A stretch of 64,000 nt of DNA from Halovulum sp039190275 (GTDB taxonomy: Bacteria > Pseudomonadota > Alphaproteobacteria > Rhodobacterales > Rhodobacteraceae), in the NCBI GenBank assembly GCA_039190275.1, contig JBCCYF010000005.1, forward strand, positions 9,608 to 73,607. The letters are read 5' to 3'. A program made the position numbers and the translations under genes. The notes below the pieces were generated by a model. The model was not told where the DNA came from. It saw nothing but the letters and a program-made list of their open reading frames with translations, and ran no database searches. Of this stretch, positions 16,606 to 25,654 are shown one piece after another; the stretch's first letter is position 1; every line of letters begins with the position of its first letter.

Positions 16606-18027
16606 ATGAAAAAACCCAAGATCTTCTGGTTTCGCCGTGACTTCCGTCTCCACGATCACCCCGGACTGACAGCAATTCTTGCAGACGGCGCGCCGTTGGT
16701 GCCGATCTTCATTCTGGACCCGCAGACAGGGGAACTGGGGGCCGCTCATACATGGCGACTAGGCAAGGGGCTTGAGGTCCTTGCAGATCGGCTGAGGGAG
16801 GTGGGCAGCCGCCTGATCCTGCGCAAGGGCGATGTCATGTCGGTTCTGCGCGCGCTGATCGCCGAAACCGGCGCGGCGGAAGTGCATTGGTCGCGCACAT
16901 ATGATCCCCAGGGCATTGCGCGTGACACAGCGGTCAAGTCCGCCCTTGAGCGCGAAGGGGTAAGAGCGCAAGGGCACAGTGGGCATGTCCTGTTCGAACC
17001 CTGGACCGTGGAAACCGGGCAGGGGAGCTTTTATAAAGTATACACCCCTTTCTGGAACGCCGTACGAACACGCGATCCCGGTGCCCTGCTGCCGGCCCCG
17101 ACAGCACTGCCGACACCTGAAGCGTGGCCCAAAAGCGATATTCTGTCCGCATGGAACCTGGGGGCCGCGATGAACCGTGGTGCCGCGGTTGTTGCCCGGT
17201 TCGCCAGGGTCGGGGAAGCCGAGGCTGCACATCGACTGCACCAGTTTGTCGACACTAGGATCGATACCTACAGCGCGAACCGCGATCGGCTGGACCACGA
17301 TGGCACGAGCGGTCTGAGCGAGAATCTGGCCTTCGGTGAAATCTCGCCCCGGCAGTGCTGGCAGGCCGGAATGGACGCCCGGGTCCGTGGTGCACAGGGT
17401 GCCGAGACGTTCCTGAAGGAACTGGTCTGGCGCGACTTTGCCTACCACCTGTTGTATCACACACCCGAAATCACCACGCGAAACTGGCGCGCCGAGTGGG
17501 ATGGTTTCCCCTGGGCCGGGCCAAACCCTCTGGCCACAGCCTGGATGCAAGGCCGAACGGGCGAGCCTGTGATCGATGCGGCCATGCGCCAACTCTATGT
17601 GACCGGAACGATGCACAACCGGGCGCGTATGCTGGTGGCAAGCTACCTGACCAAACACTTGATGACCGACTGGCGTGTCGGTCAAAACTGGTTCGCAGAC
17701 TGCCTAATCGACTGGGATCCCGCCTCCAACGCAATGGGATGGCAATGGGCCGCAGGCTCGGGTCCTGATGCCGCCCCCTTCTTTCGGATCTTCAATCCCG
17801 CCACCCAGGCCGAAAAATTCGATCCCAACGAAGGCTATCGGGCCCGTTTTATCGCTGAGGGGCGCAAAAACCCGCATGCCGACGCGCTGCTCTATTTCGA
17901 CGCGGTTCCAAAAAGCTGGGGACTTCGGCCGGATAACACCTATCCTCAACCACTGGTGGATCTGAAAGCGGGGCGCGAGGCGGCGTTGACCGCCTATAAG
18001 GCCCACCGCGCCAATGACGCGGCCTGA
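16606..18027 (+). CDS. phr: Deoxyribodipyrimidine photolyase
   Basis: A 473-residue light-driven repair enzyme for pyrimidine dimers. The N-terminal antenna-binding domain begins KIFWFRRDFRLHDHPGL. The C-terminal FAD domain has VTGTMHNRARMLVASYLTKH-like residues (split: VTGTMHNRARML, VASYLTKHL), DWDPASNAMGWQW and FFRIFNPATQ, all typical of CPD photolyases of the PhrA/PhrB type. It is the first gene after the sigma-E-type promoter. In R. sphaeroides phrA belongs to the RpoE singlet-oxygen regulon, and this arrangement agrees. The next gene starts 33 bp downstream. Confidence 0.95.
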   Translation: MKKPKIFWFRRDFRLHDHPGLTAILADGAPLVPIFILDPQTGELGAAHTWRLGKGLEVLADRLREVGSRLILRKGDVMSVLRALIAETGAAEVHWSRTYDPQGIARDTAVKSALEREGVRAQGHSGHVLFEPWTVETGQGSFYKVYTPFWNAVRTRDPGALLPAPTALPTPEAWPKSDILSAWNLGAAMNRGAAVVARFARVGEAEAAHRLHQFVDTRIDTYSANRDRLDHDGTSGLSENLAFGEISPRQCWQAGMDARVRGAQGAETFLKELVWRDFAYHLLYHTPEITTRNWRAEWDGFPWAGPNPLATAWMQGRTGEPVIDAAMRQLYVTGTMHNRARMLVASYLTKHLMTDWRVGQNWFADCLIDWDPASNAMGWQWAAGSGPDAAPFFRIFNPATQAEKFDPNEGYRARFIAEGRKNPHADALLYFDAVPKSWGLRPDNTYPQPLVDLKAGREAALTAYKAHRANDAA

Positions 18028-18059
18028 CCGGCCCAAGACTTCGATAAAAGGACGAGCAG

Positions 18060-19376
18060 ATGAAAGTAGCGGTGATTGGCGGTGGCATCAGTGGCATGGG
18101 TGCGGCACTTGCCTTGTCCGAAGTGCATGATGTTCAGCTTTTTGAACAGGCGGACCGGATGGGCGGGCACGCGAATACCGTCAACGTTGTCCACAACGGA
18201 CGGACCGTACCCGTGGACACGGGCTTTATCGTCTACAACAACCGCAACTATCCCAACCTTACCGGTCTTTTCGAGCACCTCGATGTGCCGACGAAGTGGT
18301 CCGATATGTCGTTTGGGCTCTCCGTTCAGGGCGGCAGGATGGAGTATGCTTGCGACAACCTGGATCAGCTGTTTGCGCAACGCATAAACCTGCTTCGCCC
18401 GTCTTTCCTGCGGGGTATCCGCGAGATCCTGCGGTTCAATCGCACCGCGCCGGGTCTTCTGGCCAGCGGTGCCCTTGAGGGGATGTCCCTGGCCGAGTTC
18501 ATCCGGGCCGAAGGCTATTCGGACTGGTTCCGCGATTGTTTTGTGCTGGCCATGGGCGGGGCAATCTGGTCAACGCCGCCTGCCCAGATGATGGCGTTTC
18601 CGGCGGCGTCCTTTGTGGCGTTCTTTCGCAACCACGACCTTATGAATGGACTTGCGCCGATGCAGCGCTGGCGGACAGTCGAGGGCGGCTCGCGCACCTA
18701 TGTTACCCGCCTGACCGAGGCGTTGGGACCCCGTGTCCATACAGGTACTCCGGCGGTATCGATCCGCCGGACCGGTGGTTTGCCGGTTGTCACGTTTTCG
18801 GACGGGTCGGATGCCGTGTTCGACCAGGTAATCTTGGCCTGCCATGGGCCGCAGGCCTTTGCGCTTCTCAGCGATCGGGATCCGCAGGAGACCGAGATCC
18901 TGTCGACCTTCAGAACGTCACCCAATGTGGCCGTCCTGCACTCGGATGCATCACTGATGCCTAAAAGGCGAAAGGTATGGTCGAGCTGGAATTTCCTGTC
19001 CAACGGCGATCCGTCGCAGGACATGCGCCCGGCTCCGGTGACGTACTGGATGCACCGGTTGCAGGGAACCCCGCCCGAGGTGCCGCTTTTTGTCAGTTTG
19101 AACCCGCCTCGGACGATCGACCCCGATTTGATCCACGGGACATATGCATATGACCACCCGGTTTTGGATGCGGCCGCCTTTCGCGCCCAAGAGGATATAG
19201 GTGCGATTCAGGGACGCGGCGGCATTTGGTATGCAGGGGCCTGGCTTGGGTACGGGTTTCACGAGGATGGTCTGCGCTCAGGCCTGCGCGCGGCCGCCGC
19301 GCTCGGGGCACAGCCCACATGGGCCAAAGACATGCCCAAACCCGCGGCCAGCTTCTTCTCGGCGGCGGCCGAGTGA
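18060..19376 (+). CDS. FAD-dependent amine-oxidase-like oxidoreductase (COG2907)
   Basis: A 438-residue flavoprotein with the N-terminal dinucleotide site VAVIGGGISGMGAALAL and GGHANTV, and a C-terminal FAD-contact region (IWYAGAWLGYGFHEDGL). It belongs to the COG2907 group, almost always found with DUF1365 and cyclopropane-synthase-like genes. In R. sphaeroides the matching sigma-E-controlled genes have been tied to fatty-acid modification including furan fatty acids (ufa genes); I do not assign a specific ufa name. Likely role: oxidation or desaturation of methylated membrane acyl chains. Its stop overlaps the next start (TGATG). Confidence 0.88.
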   Translation: MKVAVIGGGISGMGAALALSEVHDVQLFEQADRMGGHANTVNVVHNGRTVPVDTGFIVYNNRNYPNLTGLFEHLDVPTKWSDMSFGLSVQGGRMEYACDNLDQLFAQRINLLRPSFLRGIREILRFNRTAPGLLASGALEGMSLAEFIRAEGYSDWFRDCFVLAMGGAIWSTPPAQMMAFPAASFVAFFRNHDLMNGLAPMQRWRTVEGGSRTYVTRLTEALGPRVHTGTPAVSIRRTGGLPVVTFSDGSDAVFDQVILACHGPQAFALLSDRDPQETEILSTFRTSPNVAVLHSDASLMPKRRKVWSSWNFLSNGDPSQDMRPAPVTYWMHRLQGTPPEVPLFVSLNPPRTIDPDLIHGTYAYDHPVLDAAAFRAQEDIGAIQGRGGIWYAGAWLGYGFHEDGLRSGLRAAAALGAQPTWAKDMPKPAASFFSAAAE

Positions 19377-20140
19377 TGCGTCCGGCCGGCAGGTTGTTCC
19401 GCGGGCATGTGATGCACATGCGCCTGCAACCTCGTCGGCATCAGTTTCGCTACCGGGTGTTTTCGCTGCTGCTGGATATCGATCAACTTGACCATACCCT
19501 ACGGGGGCTCAGGCTGCTCAGGCTTGACCGATTTGGCCTGCTTTCCATTCACATCAAGGATCATGGTCCGCGCGACGGTAGCCCGTTGCGGCCCTGGGTC
19601 GACGCGCAACTCGCCAAGGCCGATCAGCCCCGCGCCGCGCGCGTCGAGATGCTGAGCTTTCCACGGATGTTGGGGTACGGCTTCAACCCGCTGACGGTCT
19701 ATTACTGCTATGATGCCGGTGAACGGCTGACGTCCCTGATCTACGAGGTCAAAAACACCTTTGGCGATCAAGTTGCCTATACCCTTCGCGCCGGGGACCA
19801 GACCGGCGGCGCCTATCGCCAAACCCAGGTCAAACAGATGTATGTCTCACCGTTTATCGGGATGGACCAGGTGTACCGCTTTGCCCATAACGCCCCGGAG
19901 GACCGGCTTGCACTGCGTATCCGGCAAGCCGGCCCCGAGGGTGAGACCCTGATCGCGACCCACACAGCCCAGGGCCGCCCCCTGACCGACCGCGCGCTGG
20001 CGCACGCGTTTCTGGCGTACCCGATGATGACGTTCTCTGTCATTGCCTTGATCCACTGGAACGCGCTGCGGCTCGCGCTTAAGCGGGTGCGGTATCACAG
20101 CTATTCAAAATCGGATGAAGGACAGAAGTCCGCCGCATGA
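19376..20140 (+). CDS. DUF1365 family protein
   Basis: A 254-residue protein of the DUF1365 (COG3496) family. Recognisable features are HRRHQFRYRVF-like N-terminus (here QPRRHQFRYRVFSLLLD), MLGYGFNPLTVYYCYD and VKNTFGDQ. The ATG at 19376 overlaps the upstream stop by one base; longer upstream starts would run inside the flavoprotein gene. The biochemical function is not firmly known. Constant linkage to the flavoprotein and the SAM-dependent fatty-acid methylase points to membrane lipid modification under photo-oxidative stress. Confidence 0.88.
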   Translation: MRPAGRLFRGHVMHMRLQPRRHQFRYRVFSLLLDIDQLDHTLRGLRLLRLDRFGLLSIHIKDHGPRDGSPLRPWVDAQLAKADQPRAARVEMLSFPRMLGYGFNPLTVYYCYDAGERLTSLIYEVKNTFGDQVAYTLRAGDQTGGAYRQTQVKQMYVSPFIGMDQVYRFAHNAPEDRLALRIRQAGPEGETLIATHTAQGRPLTDRALAHAFLAYPMMTFSVIALIHWNALRLALKRVRYHSYSKSDEGQKSAA

Positions 20141-20209
20141 TCTATGACTTGCCCACTTGGCGTCATACAAATGCTGGCCTACTTTATTCTGGAGGGATGG
20201 GGGCGTGAA

Positions 20210-21424
20210 ATGACTGAAGTGTTGACGTCAACCCGCGGACAAACGGGGTTGCCACGGTGGTTTGCCGTAAGTTTTTCGCTGGCGTCGCGGATGCGGGCCG
20301 GTTCGGTGGACGTTGTCCTGCCAGATGGACGTGTGTTCCGGGCGCAAGGTAGCGAACCGGGACCGCATGGTGTGCTGCAGGTCAAGAATCCGGATTTGTT
20401 TACCCGTTTGGCGCGCGACGGCGATCTGGGTTTTGCCGAAGGGTATATGGACGGCTGGTGGGATACCGAAGACCTTCAGTCGCTGCTGGATATGATCCTT
20501 CTGAACAATGACGAGCTTGTGCGGGCCTTTCCAGGCGCCGGCCTGGTGCGAGCCTACGAGCGGATGCGGCACTGGATGAACCGCAACACCAAGACACAGG
20601 CGCGCAAGAACATCTCGCATCATTATGATCTGGGAAATGAGTTTTACTCGGCCTGGCTGGATGAGACGATGACGTATTCCTCGGCGCTGTTCGATGCGCC
20701 CGACATGCCGCTGGCCCAGGCTCAGGAACAGAAATATGCCTCCATGTGCGATCTGATCGGTGTGCGCGAGGGCCAGCACCTGCTGGAGATCGGCTGCGGT
20801 TGGGGCGGATTCGCAGAATATGCCGCCGGTGTGCGCGGGGCTAAGGTGACCGGGCTGACAATCAGCAAGGAGCAACTGGCCTACGCCCAGGAGCGCATGT
20901 TCAAGGCTGGCCTGAACGAAAGGGTGGAGCTTGTCATGCGCGACTACCGCGACGAGACCCGGACGTTTGACGGTGTTGCCTCGATCGAGATGTTCGAGGC
21001 GGTGGGCGAACGATACTGGCCGGTGTATTTCCGCGCCCTGCATGACCGCCTTGTCCCCGGCGCACAGGCAACCTTGCAGATTATCACTGTGCATGACCGC
21101 TTGTTCGAAGGGTATCGCAAATCTGTCGATTTCATCCAGAAGTACATCTTTCCCGGTGGTATGTTGCCCAGTCCGCGGGCCCTGTCAGAGCAGATACAAA
21201 AGGCGGGACTATCGACTGTAGGATCAATTGAGTTCGGGGAAAGCTATTCCGACACGCTTCGCATATGGCATCGAAAGTTCAACGAGAACTGGGGCGATAT
21301 CGCGCCCCTGGGGTTTGACGAGCGGTTTCGCCGGATGTGGAACTTTTACTTAACCTCTTGTGCGGCTTGCTTCAAATCTGGCAGTACTGACGTGACACAG
21401 ATAACGATGCGGCGTCCTGCATGA
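20210..21424 (+). CDS. cfa: Cyclopropane-fatty-acyl-phospholipid synthase family methyltransferase
   Basis: A 404-residue SAM-dependent methylase acting on unsaturated phospholipid acyl chains. Motifs: ARKNISHHYDLGNEFY and LLEIGCGWGGFAEYAA (SAM site), then SIEMFEAVGERYWPVYF and FIQKYIFPGGMLPS. ATG 20210 is chosen for its strong purine-rich site (GGAGGGATGGGGG); a start at 20144 or 20171 is possible but less supported. In this operon it may make methyl-branched or cyclopropane acyl chains that the flavoprotein then oxidises. Members of this family in R. sphaeroides (CfaA/UfaM type) affect the sigma-E response. Confidence 0.92.
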   Translation: MTEVLTSTRGQTGLPRWFAVSFSLASRMRAGSVDVVLPDGRVFRAQGSEPGPHGVLQVKNPDLFTRLARDGDLGFAEGYMDGWWDTEDLQSLLDMILLNNDELVRAFPGAGLVRAYERMRHWMNRNTKTQARKNISHHYDLGNEFYSAWLDETMTYSSALFDAPDMPLAQAQEQKYASMCDLIGVREGQHLLEIGCGWGGFAEYAAGVRGAKVTGLTISKEQLAYAQERMFKAGLNERVELVMRDYRDETRTFDGVASIEMFEAVGERYWPVYFRALHDRLVPGAQATLQIITVHDRLFEGYRKSVDFIQKYIFPGGMLPSPRALSEQIQKAGLSTVGSIEFGESYSDTLRIWHRKFNENWGDIAPLGFDERFRRMWNFYLTSCAACFKSGSTDVTQITMRRPA

Positions 21425-21457
21425 GATTTGGACGGCGCGGACAAGAGGAAGAACAGG

Positions 21458-21913
21458 ATGCCCACCGCTGCGCGATTGGTCGCCGCCATAGCCCTGGGGC
21501 TGGTTTCGGGGGCGATGGCTTTGGTGTTGATCGCCTACTACCCGGACGAGCCGTTTGCCCGAAACCCGATGAAGATCATACAGCCCTTCGCAGTCATAGG
21601 GGCGCTGGTGGGTTGGTTCAGCCTGGGTGTGCGTGCCAAACACGACGAGGGTTGGGGGATCTCGCTCGGCATCCGTGCCGCGATCACGACCACCTTCGCA
21701 ATTCTGACGTTCCTGTCGATCTGGGCGGTTATTCTACGGATCGTCGACGACAAGCTGCGCGGCGCCCGCCCGATGCAGGCGGTTCTAGAGGCGTTTGGCA
21801 AGGCCGGGGAGTTCGGCACCTATCTTCTGAACCCCGAGATTATCGGGATAGGTCTGTTCCTGGGGATCTGCGTCGGCGTTTTAACACGCAATACGGCGCG
21901 TACCTGGAGCTGA
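21458..21913 (+). CDS. TrgA-like integral membrane protein
   Basis: A 151-residue protein that opens with MPTAARLVAAIALGLVSG, the start typical of TrgA-family (tellurite-resistance-region) proteins of Rhodobacteraceae. About four membrane segments are visible (residues 6-26, 43-60, 75-100 and 130-148). The frame reaches back to 21428, but ATG 21458 has a purine-rich leader (AGAGGAAG) and the family start. It lies between the cfa-like gene and the GPH transporter in one direction, so it is probably part of the same stress operon. Function unknown. Confidence 0.78.
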   Translation: MPTAARLVAAIALGLVSGAMALVLIAYYPDEPFARNPMKIIQPFAVIGALVGWFSLGVRAKHDEGWGISLGIRAAITTTFAILTFLSIWAVILRIVDDKLRGARPMQAVLEAFGKAGEFGTYLLNPEIIGIGLFLGICVGVLTRNTARTWS

Positions 21914-21938
21914 CGCGCCCGCGCCACTTCATCTGAAC

Positions 21939-23252
21939 ATGAAGAAAGTACCGGTCAGGGTTTTGCTGGGCTATGCTGCGCCCTCGCTCCCGCTGGCGGC
22001 GATGTATTTCCCGGTCTATGTGTTCCTGGCTGCGTTTTATGCCGAGGATCACGGCTTTTCGCTGGGCTTCATCGGGGCTGTGTTTATTGCCGTCCGCATT
22101 TTCGATGCGCTCACCGACCCGTTGATGGGGGTGCTCTCGGATCGCATCCGCACCCGGTGGGGACGTCGCCGGATCTGGCTGGTCATTGGCTGCCCCCTGG
22201 TGATGGGGTCGGTATGGTTTCTGTTTGTACCGCCGCAGGGGGTGTCATCGGCCTGGTTTGTCGGGTTTCTCTTCCTGCTCACATTGGGCTGGACGGTGAT
22301 GCTGACGCCCTATTTCGCCTGGGGCGCAGAACTGTCCGGTGTCTATGCCGAGCGGGCGCGGGTCACGCTGTGGCGCGACAGTATCGGGTTGGTTGGAACA
22401 ATACTGGCGGCGATCCTCTACAATGCCGGCGGAGAGGCGGCCGCCGGAATGATGCTTGTCGCGGCGTTTATTGTTCTGGTTTTGCCGAGTGCGGTCGGAT
22501 TTTGCCTTTGGCGGGTTCCCGAGCCGTATGACTTTTCACACTCAACCGATCGTCCGGGGTCGGTTCTGGCTGTACTGCGGGAGCAGCCGCTGTTCTTACG
22601 GTTGTTGCTTGCCTACTTCATCAACGGTGCATCCAACGCATTGCCGGCGACGTTGTTCCTGTTCTTCGTCTCCTACCGGTTGGAGGCACCGGATCAGGGT
22701 GGCATTTTGCTGGTATTGTACTTCGGTGCTGCGGTTCTTGCCGCGCCACTGTGGGGCGTTGCGCTGCGGCGCGTGTCGAAACACCGTCTGTGGTGTCTGG
22801 CCATGATTTACGCCAGCTGCGTTTTCCTGACCGCGCTCACGCTGGGGCCGGGGGATGTGGCGGCATTTGCGGTGATTTGCATGTTGTCCGGCGCGGCTCT
22901 GGGCGCTGATCTGGCGCTGCCTTCGGCGATACAGGCGGATTTGGTGGATTTGGACACGGACAGATCTGGCCGTCAACGCACCGGCGCCTTCTTTGCGTTG
23001 TGGTCGCTTGCGACCAAGTTTGCCCTGGCACTCGCCGGGGGCGCGGCGCTGATCCTATTAGACCTTGCCGGGTTTGTGGCCGATGCTGTGGATCCAGGCG
23101 GGCCGTGGGGGGTGACTGTTCTTGTCTGGCTATACGCAGCGGCGCCGGTTGCGCTGAAAGCTTCGGCCGTGGCGATGATGTGGCGGTTCCCGTTGGATGC
23201 GACGCGCCAGGCCGAAGTGCGCGCCCGGATCGAACGCACCCATGTCACCTAG
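21939..23252 (+). CDS. MFS transporter of the GPH (glycoside-pentoside-hexuronide) cation symporter type
   Basis: A 437-residue transporter with about 12 membrane segments. The cytoplasmic loop DALTDPLMGVLSDRIRTRWG with RRRIW is the GPH/MelB signature. It begins 26 bp after the TrgA-like gene and closes the operon that starts at the sigma-E-type promoter. A GPH transporter also accompanies the corresponding R. sphaeroides sigma-E operon (RSP_1087-1091, from memory), so its cargo may be lipid- or redox-related rather than a sugar. The substrate is unknown. Confidence 0.88.
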   Translation: MKKVPVRVLLGYAAPSLPLAAMYFPVYVFLAAFYAEDHGFSLGFIGAVFIAVRIFDALTDPLMGVLSDRIRTRWGRRRIWLVIGCPLVMGSVWFLFVPPQGVSSAWFVGFLFLLTLGWTVMLTPYFAWGAELSGVYAERARVTLWRDSIGLVGTILAAILYNAGGEAAAGMMLVAAFIVLVLPSAVGFCLWRVPEPYDFSHSTDRPGSVLAVLREQPLFLRLLLAYFINGASNALPATLFLFFVSYRLEAPDQGGILLVLYFGAAVLAAPLWGVALRRVSKHRLWCLAMIYASCVFLTALTLGPGDVAAFAVICMLSGAALGADLALPSAIQADLVDLDTDRSGRQRTGAFFALWSLATKFALALAGGAALILLDLAGFVADAVDPGGPWGVTVLVWLYAAAPVALKASAVAMMWRFPLDATRQAEVRARIERTHVT

Positions 23253-23260
23253 ATGATTGA

Positions 23261-23276
23261 GGCCCCTTGCGGGGCC
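23261..23276 (+). terminator. GC-rich hairpin after the GPH transporter
   Basis: GGCCCC-TTGC-GGGGCC forms a perfect 6-bp stem 8 bp after the transporter stop. No T-run follows, so it may be an inefficient terminator or a 3'-end stabiliser. A second CG-rich hairpin-like stretch (CCGGGCGTGCGCCCGG) follows near 23293. Confidence 0.45.
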
Positions 23277-23412
23277 AGGTCCCTGTTCCCCACCCGGGCG
23301 TGCGCCCGGACGGGGCCCGCCGCCCGGTGGCGCGGACAACACCAAATTGGCGGTTTCGTCGCCTGGGGCGGCAGGGTATAGACCGCGGGGTTCTGTGAAA
23401 CGCGAGGCGACG

Positions 23413-24705
23413 ATGGCGAATGTATGCGTGGTGGGCGCTCAATGGGGTGACGAGGGCAAAGGCAAGATTGTCGACTGGCTATCGGAACGCGCCGATGTGA
23501 TCGCGCGCTTTCAGGGCGGACATAACGCCGGGCACACGCTGGTTGTGAACGGGGAGGTGTACAAGCTTTCGCTGCTGCCATCGGGGATCGTCCGCGCGGG
23601 CAAACTGAGTGTCATTGGGAACGGCGTCGTCCTGGACCCCTGGGCGTTTGCGGCCGAGGTTGAAAAACTGCAGGGGCAGGGCGTCGACATTTCGCCCCGG
23701 ACCCTGCTGATTGCCGAGAACACGCCGTTGATTCTGCCCTTGCATGGCGAGTTGGATCGCGCCCGTGAGACCAGCAACAACGTGGCCAAGATCGGCACCA
23801 CGGGTCGAGGCATTGGTCCGGCCTATGAAGACAAGGTCGGGCGCCGATCGGTTCGCGTGGCGGACCTTGCCGATGAAGCGACGCTGGACCTGCGCCTGGA
23901 TCGACTCATGACGCATCACGATGCCTTGCGGCGCGGGCTTGGGCTTTCGCCCGTCGATCGCGCCGAGCTCAAGTCGGCGCTGCTCGAGGTCGCGCCGCTG
24001 TTACTGGCCCATGCATCACCGGTCTGGCATGTCCTGGCGGAAAGGCGGCGCGCCGGGGATCGCATCCTGTTTGAAGGCGCGCAGGGTGCGCTGCTGGATG
24101 TGGACTTCGGCACCTATCCCTTCGTGACATCCTCGAACACCACGGCCGGCATGGCGGCGACCGGGACAGGTATGGGCCCGGATGCCGTGGATTTCACACT
24201 TGGGATCGTCAAAGCCTATACGACCCGCGTTGGTGAGGGTCCTTTTCCGGCGGAACTCACGGATGCGACCGGCCAGCTGTTGGGGGAACGCGGCCACGAA
24301 TTCGGCACTGTGACCGGGCGGAAACGGCGCTGCGGATGGTTTGACGCTGTGCTGGTGCGCCAGACCTGCACGATTTCCGGTGTGTCGGGTATCGCGCTGA
24401 CCAAGCTGGATGTGTTGGATGGGTTCGAGAGCTTGCAGATCTGCACAGGGTATCGGCTGGATGGTGCGCGGATCGACTACCTGCCCACCGCGGCGGAACA
24501 GCAGGCGCGGGTCGAGCCCATCTATGAAAGCCTTGAGGGCTGGTCCGAAACAACCGCCGGCGCGCGCAGCTGGGCAGATCTTCCCGCGCAGGCGATCAAA
24601 TACGTCCGTCGGGTCGAAGAGTTGATCGGCTGTCCGGTGGCGCTACTTTCGACATCACCTGAGCGTGACGATACCATATTGGTGCGCGATCCTTTCGCCA
24701 ACTAG
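23413..24705 (+). CDS. purA: Adenylosuccinate synthetase
   Basis: A 430-residue enzyme that joins IMP and aspartate with GTP, the first step of AMP synthesis. Motifs: VVGAQWGDEGKGKIVDWL with the catalytic Asp, GGHNAGHTL with the catalytic His, TGRGIGPAYEDK and GTVTGRKRRCGWFD. The open frame extends back to 23257, but homology begins at ATG 23413, so the upstream part is leader. The DUF2842 gene follows 13 bp later, an arrangement common in Rhodobacterales. Confidence 0.97.
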   Translation: MANVCVVGAQWGDEGKGKIVDWLSERADVIARFQGGHNAGHTLVVNGEVYKLSLLPSGIVRAGKLSVIGNGVVLDPWAFAAEVEKLQGQGVDISPRTLLIAENTPLILPLHGELDRARETSNNVAKIGTTGRGIGPAYEDKVGRRSVRVADLADEATLDLRLDRLMTHHDALRRGLGLSPVDRAELKSALLEVAPLLLAHASPVWHVLAERRRAGDRILFEGAQGALLDVDFGTYPFVTSSNTTAGMAATGTGMGPDAVDFTLGIVKAYTTRVGEGPFPAELTDATGQLLGERGHEFGTVTGRKRRCGWFDAVLVRQTCTISGVSGIALTKLDVLDGFESLQICTGYRLDGARIDYLPTAAEQQARVEPIYESLEGWSETTAGARSWADLPAQAIKYVRRVEELIGCPVALLSTSPERDDTILVRDPFAN

Positions 24706-24718
24706 ACCGGACATCGCA

Positions 24719-24940
24719 ATGAACCTGAGTTACAAGACACGCAAGCGTCTGACGCTTCTGATCCTGTTGGTTGGTCTGCCCGTCTATCTGGTCGCCGCCG
24801 TGAGCCTGATCGCTCTGTTCGATCGCCCGCCGATCTGGCTTGAGTTGCTGATCTATGCGGGGCTGGGCGTGCTCTGGGCACTCCCGTTCAAGGCAGTATT
24901 TCGCGGTGTGGGGAAGGCAGATCCTGACCAGCAGGGGTGA
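24719..24940 (+). CDS. DUF2842 family small membrane protein
   Basis: A 73-residue protein with two membrane segments (about residues 10-32 and 40-60) and the pattern SYKTRKRLTLLILLVGLPVY, typical of DUF2842 in alphaproteobacteria. It follows purA closely and is probably cotranscribed. The function is unknown. Confidence 0.85.
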   Translation: MNLSYKTRKRLTLLILLVGLPVYLVAAVSLIALFDRPPIWLELLIYAGLGVLWALPFKAVFRGVGKADPDQQG

Positions 24941-24992
24941 CAGGCGCGGGTGTGATAGCCATATCAGGCGCATCAGCCATTGGAGTGACGTT

Positions 24993-25457
24993 ATGAGAAT
25001 CCCGCTGGCCGTTGGTGCCGTTTGTATGATGCTAAGCCCCGTTCGCGCCGAAGTGATCGGCGATGTGGATACCGCTTTCAAACTTCTCGGCGCCAACCAC
25101 AAGATCGTTGTCGAAGCGTTCGACGACCCCTCGGTGAGCGGTGTCAGCTGCTTTGTCAGCCGCGCGAAAACCGGTGGTATTTCGGGCTCGCTGGGGCTCG
25201 CCGAAGACACGTCGGATGCCTCCATCGCCTGCCGCCAAACCGGTCCGATTGAGGTTTCTGCCGAGATCGAGGATGGCGAGGAGGTTTTTGGGCGCCGCGC
25301 CTCGGTGCTGTTCAAGCGCATTCAGGTCGTACGGTTCTACGACGAAACCCGCCAAACACTGGTTTATCTCACATACTCGGATCGGCTGATCGACGGTTCG
25401 CCCAAAAACGCGATTTCCGCGGTTGTTATCCGGCCGTGGGAAAGTGACGGATCATAG
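24993..25457 (+). CDS. creA: CreA family protein
   Basis: A 154-residue secreted protein. A short signal peptide (MRIPLAVGAVCMMLSPVRA) is followed by the CreA pattern: EVIGDVDTAFKLLGANHKI, FDDPSVSGVSCFVS and LVYLTYSDRLIDGSPKN. GGAGTGACGTT precedes the ATG. CreA proteins are periplasmic and widespread, but their biochemical role is not established. It follows the DUF2842 gene by 52 bp on the same strand. Confidence 0.9.
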   Translation: MRIPLAVGAVCMMLSPVRAEVIGDVDTAFKLLGANHKIVVEAFDDPSVSGVSCFVSRAKTGGISGSLGLAEDTSDASIACRQTGPIEVSAEIEDGEEVFGRRASVLFKRIQVVRFYDETRQTLVYLTYSDRLIDGSPKNAISAVVIRPWESDGS

Positions 25458-25581
25458 ACCGCCCCGCCCATGGGTCTGTTCCCGAAGGATCGGTATGTCA
25501 GACGCATGCATAGTTCGGGCGTCGTATCGCGGGCGCGGGGACGCCTCAAGTGTGAAGTTTTGCGCCTTTTGCAGGAAGTGT

Positions 25582-25638
25582 CCCGAACCATCTAACGCGT
25601 TGAAATCCTTGTTTTCAGACCGCGCTATGTGGTTCGGG
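25582..25638. repeat. Dispersed hairpin repeat, copy C
   Basis: A 57-bp element with perfect 9-bp terminal inverted repeats (CCCGAACCA at 25582-25590, TGGTTCGGG at 25630-25638) around the family core CGTTGAAATCCTTGTTTTCA (25598-25617). It sits between the convergent creA and acidic-protein genes, 16 bp before the latter's stop. The rest of this gap (25458-25581) holds nothing I recognise. Confidence 0.8.
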
Positions 25639-25654
25639 TAGAGAGCAAAACGCC

